Source: DASREM01 sp035652095 (lineage in GTDB: Bacteria > Acidobacteriota > Terriglobia > Terriglobales > Acidobacteriaceae). From it: a DNA stretch of 64,000 nt. The DNA lies in the NCBI GenBank assembly GCA_035652095.1, contig DASREM010000013.1:248001-312000 (forward strand). The letters run 5' to 3'. Shown piece by piece: positions 59,227-64,000 of the stretch. Made by a program: the position numbers and the translations under genes. The notes beneath the pieces were generated by a model. It did no database searches. It saw only the letters and a program-made list of their open reading frames with translations, and had not been told where the DNA came from. How positions within the stretch are numbered: position 1 is the first letter of the stretch; each line of letters opens with the position of its first letter.

Positions 59227-60054
59227 TTACGTGGGACAAACTTCGGACGTGTTTCTAATTGTGCGCAGTCCCTCTGATTGTGGAAAACATTCGGGGTGAA
59301 TCGCAGAAGCCAGAGCGTGCAGTCCGCGGATGAGCGTTGGCGCGGGCGTATTAAGGAATTCGTCTCGAATGCAATGCACTCGTCCGGCCTTCGCAGCATT
59401 CGTAGCTTGCCAGTTACGATCGCGAATGACCTTCTCCAGAGGGACGCGGTCGCCAGCCCCGCACCAAGCGGCAATGAGAACGTCGGGATTCTGGTTTGCC
59501 ACAACGCCGAATTCCGTCGTGAGTCCGGGCGCTCCGATAAACTCCCCACCTGCAGCTTCCACGAGTTCCGCCACCCATGGCTGGGAGCAGATCAGGGGCT
59601 TGCCCCACTCTTCGCAGAAAACCCGCGGGCGTTTCCTGCTGTTCGTGATTGCGCGAACCGAAGCAATTTCCTCCCGCATTTCCGCGATCACTCGCTCGCC
59701 TTGTGCGGACCTGCCAACTATCCCGGCAATGCTGGCAATATCGGAGTAGATGTCTGACAGGGTCCTGGGAGCGAGACCTAGAAACCGCGAGCCGGACTTC
59801 AGGATTTCGGTGACCGCTTTCTCCTGGTAAGGGACGGCCGCAACGACGAGGTCGGGACTCGCTGCAATGATTTGGGCGGCTTGCGCCGTCCACGAATCAG
59901 AAACAATGATGCGCCCGCTATTCTGGACTTCAGGACATACATCTACACAGTATTTTGTGCAGGCCACAACCCGTTCCAGGGCCCCTATCGCGGCAAGAAT
60001 CACCGTCGCGCTGGGTTGAAGGGAAACAATGCGCTGGGGGCTATGGTCGGGCAT
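59227..60054 (-). CDS. BtuF-like cobalamin/iron-type ABC binding protein, no signal peptide
   Basis: A 275-residue cluster-type periplasmic-binding-protein fold: RIVSLQPSATVILAAIGALE at the start, VVACTKYCVDVCPEVQ, PDLVVAAVPYQEKAVTEIL, VFCEEWGKPLICSQPWVAEL and NPDVLIAAWCGAGDRVPLEK. These match BtuF/FhuD-like cobalamin-binding proteins. No signal peptide or lipobox precedes the fold, and no BtuC or BtuD gene is nearby, so it may act in the cytoplasm. The open frame continues to 60708, but that part lies antisense to the scaffold gene and is not credible. ATG 60054 or 60063 starts the family match. Confidence 0.75.
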   Translation of the reverse strand: MPDHSPQRIVSLQPSATVILAAIGALERVVACTKYCVDVCPEVQNSGRIIVSDSWTAQAAQIIAASPDLVVAAVPYQEKAVTEILKSGSRFLGLAPRTLSDIYSDIASIAGIVGRSAQGERVIAEMREEIASVRAITNSRKRPRVFCEEWGKPLICSQPWVAELVEAAGGEFIGAPGLTTEFGVVANQNPDVLIAAWCGAGDRVPLEKVIRDRNWQATNAAKAGRVHCIRDEFLNTPAPTLIRGLHALASAIHPECFPQSEGLRTIRNTSEVCPT

Positions 60055-60100
60055 CAGGTGCATTATTTCAGATTGGGGCCGCTCGTCTACAATGCTCGCG

Positions 60101-60475
60101 ATGTATTCTGCGGAAGTTCTGGACCACTTCGAGCACCCTCGCAATCCCGGGGATGTTGCGGGAGCCGATGCATCCGTGCAAGTGGAGAATCCCGCCTGCG
60201 GGGACGTGTTGAAGCTCAGCGCCAGGGTAGGGGAGGGAAGGCTCGTCGAAGTCCGCTTTCGCGCCAAGGGCTGCGTCCCGGCTATTGCGTGCGGCTCGTT
60301 GCTGACCGAAATGGTACGAGGACAAACGCTCGCCGAAGCTCGGGCCGTAAGCAGGGACGACCTGCTGAAAGCCATCGGCGGCTTGCCTGCCGCCTCCGGA
60401 CATGCCGCGCATCTTGCCCTGGACGCGCTGAAAGCGATGCTGCAGGAACTGCAGTCAACGGGAAAGGTGAAATGA
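60101..60475 (+). CDS. NifU/IscU-like iron-sulfur scaffold protein lacking the third Cys
   Basis: A 124-residue protein with the IscU-type N-domain: YSAEVLDHFEHPRNPGDV, Cys in VENPACGDVLKL and the pair in RAKGCVPAIACGSLLTEM. The usual third cluster-binding Cys near the C-terminus is absent; the corresponding helix reads SGHAAHLALDALKAML. It may still carry a labile cluster through other residues or act as a carrier. ATG 60101 (or 60092) begins the family match. Its end overlaps the beta-lactamase-fold gene by four bases (ATGA), so the two are co-translated, and it is divergent from the BtuF-like gene. Confidence 0.8.
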   Translation: MYSAEVLDHFEHPRNPGDVAGADASVQVENPACGDVLKLSARVGEGRLVEVRFRAKGCVPAIACGSLLTEMVRGQTLAEARAVSRDDLLKAIGGLPAASGHAAHLALDALKAMLQELQSTGKVK

Positions 60476-61830
60476 AGATCTCCGCCCTGATACTGCTTGG
60501 CGTCGCGGCTCTGAGTGCCAGTCCAAGTCTGGCGCAAGATCGGATCGATCCTGCAGCAATCGAGTCCTACATCAGGCCCTACTCTGAGACCTCGAACTTC
60601 AGCGGCGCAGTCCTGGTCGAGAAAAACGGAAAGATCGTTTTTGAGAAAGCCTTTGGCCTGGCTGATCGGGAGAAGTCGCTTCCGAATACGACTGCGGTGC
60701 GCTTTCATGTTGCATCCGTCTCAATGCAATTTACTGCGGCCGCGATTCTGCGGCTTGTAGATCAAAAACGACTCGCACTCGATACTAAAGTCAGCGAAGT
60801 TGTGCCTGGAATCACCGGCGGCGATAGGATCACCATGCGAGACTTGTTGGTCCAACGTTCCGGACTCTCAGATATCAACGACCTGCCGGACTATGGCGAG
60901 GTGCTAGAGGTCCACCAAACGCCGGCCAGCCTGGTGGCGAAGATCAAAGAACGGCCGCTGCTTTTTGAACCCGGATCGAAGTTCCAGCACGAAGAGCACT
61001 CCGCTTACAATCTTCTTGCTCTCATCACGGAGACCAAGACTCGCAAGCCTTTTTCGCAGGCAGTAAAGAAACTTGTTTTCGGCCCTGCCGGGCTTTCGCA
61101 TTCTGCTATAGATGACGACCAAGTCAGGGATAAGGGTGTCGCCAAGGGGTATCAGCCAAAAGGACTATCCGAACTGGAGCCCGCCACTCCAATTCACTGG
61201 TCGGGCAAAGCCGGAAATGGATCGGCAATCACGACTGTGCGAGACGAGGCGCGCTGGGTCCGAGCCCTATTCGAAGGCAGATTTCTGAGCGAGGATTTGC
61301 GAAAGCTCGTCCTCGAGACGTCTCCTCCGATCGGCTACGGCTGGTTCCGCCGTGACAGCGCGCGCTTTCACCAGACGGCCTATTACATGAACGGACGGGC
61401 CCCCGGATTCGCTTCGTTCGTTCTTTATCTGCCGAAGGAGAGTCTGACCGTCGTTGTCTTCAGCAACATTTACTCGTCGGCGACCACCACCATTGGAAAC
61501 GATATCGCCGCGATTGCTCTTGGGCTTCCCTTCGAGCCTTTCCATCCAGGTCCGCGGCTTAGTGCGGAACAGCTAAACTCCAGCACTGGAACCTTTCAAT
61601 TCGGTCCGGACTTTTACCAGCCAAGCGCTCAAGTGAAGTTGATCGCCAGCGGATCGGATCTGGGATTACGCTGGCCCTCGGGCGACCTCTCGCCGCTGAT
61701 CCCGCTGGGGCGCGACCGCTTCGTGGATCGTGCTTACTGGCAAGATGTGAACATTGAACGCGATGCCACAGGACGACCCGTAGCTCTCAAATACGATCGC
61801 TTCACCGGGCAAGCGATTAACCGCAAGTGA
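60472..61830 (+). CDS. Beta-lactamase/PBP-fold protein with degenerate active site
   Basis: A 452-residue exported protein (signal peptide MKISALILLGVAALSASPSLA) of the serine beta-lactamase/esterase fold. The family start FSGAVLVEKNGKIVFEKAFG is intact, but the catalytic SxxK reads Ser-Val-Ser-Met (ASVSMQFTAAA), the Tyr motif YSN is replaced (KFQHEEHSAYNLLAL), and the third motif is NGRAPGF. A C-terminal beta domain (GTFQFGPDFYQP onward) is typical of these lipid- or peptide-active serine hydrolases. The protein is therefore probably a pseudoenzyme. It overlaps the scaffold gene by four bases. Confidence 0.8.
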   Translation: MKISALILLGVAALSASPSLAQDRIDPAAIESYIRPYSETSNFSGAVLVEKNGKIVFEKAFGLADREKSLPNTTAVRFHVASVSMQFTAAAILRLVDQKRLALDTKVSEVVPGITGGDRITMRDLLVQRSGLSDINDLPDYGEVLEVHQTPASLVAKIKERPLLFEPGSKFQHEEHSAYNLLALITETKTRKPFSQAVKKLVFGPAGLSHSAIDDDQVRDKGVAKGYQPKGLSELEPATPIHWSGKAGNGSAITTVRDEARWVRALFEGRFLSEDLRKLVLETSPPIGYGWFRRDSARFHQTAYYMNGRAPGFASFVLYLPKESLTVVVFSNIYSSATTTIGNDIAAIALGLPFEPFHPGPRLSAEQLNSSTGTFQFGPDFYQPSAQVKLIASGSDLGLRWPSGDLSPLIPLGRDRFVDRAYWQDVNIERDATGRPVALKYDRFTGQAINRK

Positions 61831-61881
61831 AATCGTTTAGGGTACCTGCCGTGCGGAAGGTGCACAGAACACAGGTGCTTC

Positions 61882-62586
61882 CTACTCTCTGGAATCCGGG
61901 AAAAAGATGGTCCATCCCCGCTGCTTTGCGGCCTCGGCCAGGTCTGGATTGGGATTCACGGCAAATCCGTGCGTCGCCATGGCCAGCATCTCGCAATCCC
62001 AGCGTGAATTGCCGAATGCTACGTCGGGCTCTCGTCCAATGACCTCGCGGATGGCTTTCGGCTTTCCGGGTCCACTGGGGACTCGGATCAGCCGGTCGGT
62101 CACGACTCCGGAGTCAATCTGAACTGCCGCCGCGAGAATTCGCTGTGGGGAAATCCCCACGTACTTCATGGCAGATCGAATCACCCACTCGTTGGTGGAC
62201 GATACCGCCCAGACCTCGCATCCCGCTTGTTGCAGACGCTCGACCAACTCCCTCATCTCTGGGAAGATTTGTTGCACGAAGTTTTCATCGAAGAATTGTT
62301 GTGCTGCTTTTTGGACGGTTGGGGCGCTCAGGCCGCGATGCATGGTCACCATCTCGCCGCACATAGTGTCCTCGTCGACCTTGCCGGCACGATAGTCCGC
62401 GTAGCGTGCTCGCGCCCAGGTTGCGACGTCGTCCCTAACTAGACCGCGCCTCAGTTCCCAATCGAAGAAGCTCTCGCCGGCGTCGCCGGCCCACAAAGTG
62501 CCGTCGCAATCGAACACTGCAAGCTTTGGCCGTAGGGAAAGAACGGAATCGGTGAACTTGTGGGCCTTCGAGGAGTCGCCAAGCAT
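61882..62586 (-). CDS. HAD-IB phosphatase, phosphoserine-phosphatase-like
   Basis: A 234-residue HAD hydrolase: nucleophile motif LAVFDCDGTLW (Asp26, Asp28), helical cap (WELRRGLVRDDVATWARARY), motif II VWAVSSTNEWVI with the conserved Ser/Thr, a Lys in GPGKPKAIREVIG and the acidic motif AFGNSRWDCEML. These fit the SerB/HAD-IB branch; substrate unknown. The stop codon of the upstream MocA-like gene ends one base before the ATG at 62586; a GTG at 62601 would overlap that gene. Most likely it is co-transcribed with the MocA/XdhC pair. Confidence 0.82.
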   Translation of the reverse strand: MLGDSSKAHKFTDSVLSLRPKLAVFDCDGTLWAGDAGESFFDWELRRGLVRDDVATWARARYADYRAGKVDEDTMCGEMVTMHRGLSAPTVQKAAQQFFDENFVQQIFPEMRELVERLQQAGCEVWAVSSTNEWVIRSAMKYVGISPQRILAAAVQIDSGVVTDRLIRVPSGPGKPKAIREVIGREPDVAFGNSRWDCEMLAMATHGFAVNPNPDLAEAAKQRGWTIFFPDSRE

Positions 62587-62587
62587 G

Positions 62588-63223
62588 TTATTTGTAGGCA
62601 CTCACCAGTTCCGCGTATTGCTCGGGCGTATCTACGTTGGTGCTGACGAAGGGATCGGCTACGGGCACGTATTCAATGCGTTGCACATTGCGGTGCTCTA
62701 CGTCTCGCGCTGTACTGTCCTCCGGCGCTCTCAAAAATGCTTCAATCATCTCGCGACCCGCAAGGTAGGGGTGGCCGTGTTGTCCGCCATATTCCGGAAC
62801 CGCGGCCCATTTGCCTTTCGCGACCGCCATCTCGAAGGCACAGCGGAGCCGTTCCAGCGTAGATTGCGCCGCGGGAGGGCGATCAACAAGGGTGATCATC
62901 GCGGTGTCACGGCCACGGTTTAGCACCTCGTGCAACCCAATTCGCAGCGAGCTGAACTGGCCCCGCTCGGGAGCCGGATTTTCCAAGATGACCCCTCCGT
63001 GGGCATAAACCACGGGCGCGATGTTCTCCAGATTTTTCCCGGCCACCACGATGACCATATCGTTGAGCTGTCCAAGCAACCGGATTGTTTCGGAGAGAAA
63101 CGTTCCACCCGGAATGCTTCCGGAGGGACCGGGAGGCCAGGGAAGCAGCGCCTTATCGCGTCCCATGCGCGTGGACTGTCCGGCTGCCAGGATGACCGCG
63201 CACGAACTGGTGGAAGGGGACAC
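62588..63223 (-). CDS. MobA/MocA-like nucleotidyltransferase (molybdenum cofactor)
   Basis: A 211-residue Rossmann-type nucleotidyltransferase: VILAAGQSTRMGRDKALLPW binds the nucleotide, VIVVAGKNLENIAPVV and NPAPERGQFSSLRIGL follow, and the metal-site Asp lies in ITLVDRPPAAQSTLE. HPYLAGREMIEAFL completes the MocA pattern, which transfers CMP to molybdopterin. A GTG start at 63223 is used. It lies 12 bases after the XdhC-like gene, the usual partner that inserts the cofactor into molybdenum hydroxylases. Confidence 0.83.
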   Translation of the reverse strand: MSPSTSSCAVILAAGQSTRMGRDKALLPWPPGPSGSIPGGTFLSETIRLLGQLNDMVIVVAGKNLENIAPVVYAHGGVILENPAPERGQFSSLRIGLHEVLNRGRDTAMITLVDRPPAAQSTLERLRCAFEMAVAKGKWAAVPEYGGQHGHPYLAGREMIEAFLRAPEDSTARDVEHRNVQRIEYVPVADPFVSTNVDTPEQYAELVSAYK

Positions 63224-63234
63224 GTGAGAAGAAG

Positions 63235-64000
63235 TTACTCCGATTTTGGTTGAGGAACGGTCTCAACTTGCGATTGCGCAGCAATAGGGTGCTTGGCCTT
63301 GAACCAGCTCATATGAGGAAGTTGCCGTTCGACTTTTCGGCGGGCCGCAATCAATTCGGAGGTGATCGATACCGCAATCTCTTCGGGAGTGACAGCCCCA
63401 ATATCGAGCCCCACGGGAGCGTGCACGCGTTCGAAGAGCTCCGGCGCCAGCCCCTCAGCGGTCAATTGCCGAAAAATTGCGATCGTCTTCCGCTTGGAGC
63501 CGATCATGCCAATGTAGCGCGCCCGCGTCTGCACTGCCCAGCGCAGCACGCGCATATCGTCACGATGCCCGCGCGTGGCAATGACGATGTAAGAAGTCTC
63601 GCTCGGACTGATTTTGCCCATCGCTGTGTCGAAGTCTTCAGCGTGGACCGCAACCGCCTCGGGGAAGCGCTCCCGATTGGCGTATGTCTCCCGATCGTCC
63701 ACCACTGTTACCTGAAATCCTATGTTTTTCGCTACTCGATAAAGGTTTACGGCAACGTGGCCTGCGCCGAAAATATAAAGCTCTGCTGGAGGGAGTACTG
63801 GCTCTATGAAAATGTCCAGCGTGCCGCCACAGACCAGTCCGGTGTCAAACTTCGGATCCTGATTGAGATTGAAGCTGAGGGTGCGTGGCTTCTCGGACTC
63901 CATGACCTCGCGCGCCGCCTGCCAGACTTCGGCCTCAACGCAGCCCCCTCCAATGGTGCCGACGAGAGTACCGTCGTCGCGGACCAACATCTTTGCCGTT
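63235..64000 (-). CDS. XdhC/CoxI family protein, 5' end beyond the window
   Basis: The frame stays open to the right edge (TAKMLVRDDG), so the N-terminus is missing. Visible are GTLVGTIGGGCVEAEVW and LVCGGTLDIFIEPV (XdhC N-domain with the GGG.E motif and Cys) and a Rossmann domain, AELYIFGAGHVAVNLYRVAK, TVVDDRETYANRERFPEA, IVIATRGHRDDMRVL and YIGMIGSKRKT, then GLDIGAVTPEEIAVSITSEL. XdhC-type chaperones bind molybdenum cofactor, sulfurate it and hand it to xanthine dehydrogenase-like enzymes. The neighbouring MocA-like gene supports this. Confidence 0.9.
   Translation of the reverse strand, partial: TAKMLVRDDGTLVGTIGGGCVEAEVWQAAREVMESEKPRTLSFNLNQDPKFDTGLVCGGTLDIFIEPVLPPAELYIFGAGHVAVNLYRVAKNIGFQVTVVDDRETYANRERFPEAVAVHAEDFDTAMGKISPSETSYIVIATRGHRDDMRVLRWAVQTRARYIGMIGSKRKTIAIFRQLTAEGLAPELFERVHAPVGLDIGAVTPEEIAVSITSELIAARRKVERQLPHMSWFKAKHPIAAQSQVETVPQPKSE

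Noticed and set aside
59872..60471. N-terminal extension of the beta-lactamase-fold frame back to 59872
   Set aside because: A signal peptide begins at ATG 60472, overlapping the scaffold stop; the upstream part is a shadow of two other genes.
60055..60708. N-terminal extension of the BtuF-like frame to 60708
   Set aside because: It runs antisense through the iron-sulfur scaffold gene, and its translation has no resemblance to the family.

Overview
The window looks like chromosomal DNA of an Acidobacteriota member, most likely the Terriglobia/Terriglobales side. This is inferred from moderately high GC, from two very large Oar-type TonB receptors with N-terminal carboxypeptidase-regulatory domains, and from BNR-repeat, M61 peptidase and beta-propeller secreted proteins typical of that phylum. 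No rRNA, insertion sequence, prophage or CRISPR array was found. There is one tRNA gene, tRNA-Gly(CCC), at 25.5 kb.

Layout. 0-3.2 kb: tail of an unknown protein, then a leftward Tad-type cluster (prepilin peptidase, two TadE-like and one TadG-like pseudopilin genes). 3.5-6.2 kb: small secreted or unknown proteins and a glutaryl-CoA dehydrogenase. 6.4-19.4 kb: a phosphate and polyphosphate island with pstS, ppk1, sixA, a convergent ppx and CHAD gene, then pstC-pstA-pstB-phoU and a secreted beta-propeller phosphoesterase. Both pst units carry an 11-bp-period direct repeat resembling a Pho box. 19.5-25.4 kb: a secreted transglutaminase-like protein, an ABC-2 exporter pair and otsB-otsA for trehalose synthesis.

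25.9-34.2 kb: a three-gene signalling operon. Its first gene encodes a 2108-residue soluble hybrid histidine kinase with a tandem array of 92-residue HAMP repeats (ten exact 276-bp units plus flanking diverged ones), a GAF domain, a kinase core and three receiver domains. It is followed by a REC-PAS-kinase and a lone receiver. None of the three has a DNA-binding output domain.

34.3-50.0 kb: a divergent peptide or amino-acid utilisation locus. The left arm has six tightly packed genes: class V PLP enzyme, amidohydrolase, TonB receptor, metallo-beta-lactamase-fold hydrolase, second class V PLP enzyme and APC permease. The right arm has a second TonB receptor, an M61 aminopeptidase and a GntR/FCD regulator. 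The divergent promoter region carries two mirror-image copies of a GTATAC-centred 12-mer, good candidates for the GntR operators.

50.2-58.3 kb: a secreted beta-propeller, a LolA-like/BNR-repeat pair behind a 25-bp near-palindrome, an atypical NRAMP-family transporter and an M48 protease. 58.3-64 kb: Nudix hydrolase, fRMsr-like GAF protein, BtuF-like binding protein, a NifU/IscU-like scaffold overlapping a beta-lactamase-fold protein that has lost its catalytic residues, a HAD phosphatase, and a MocA-like/XdhC-like pair for molybdenum hydroxylase maturation, the last cut by the window edge.
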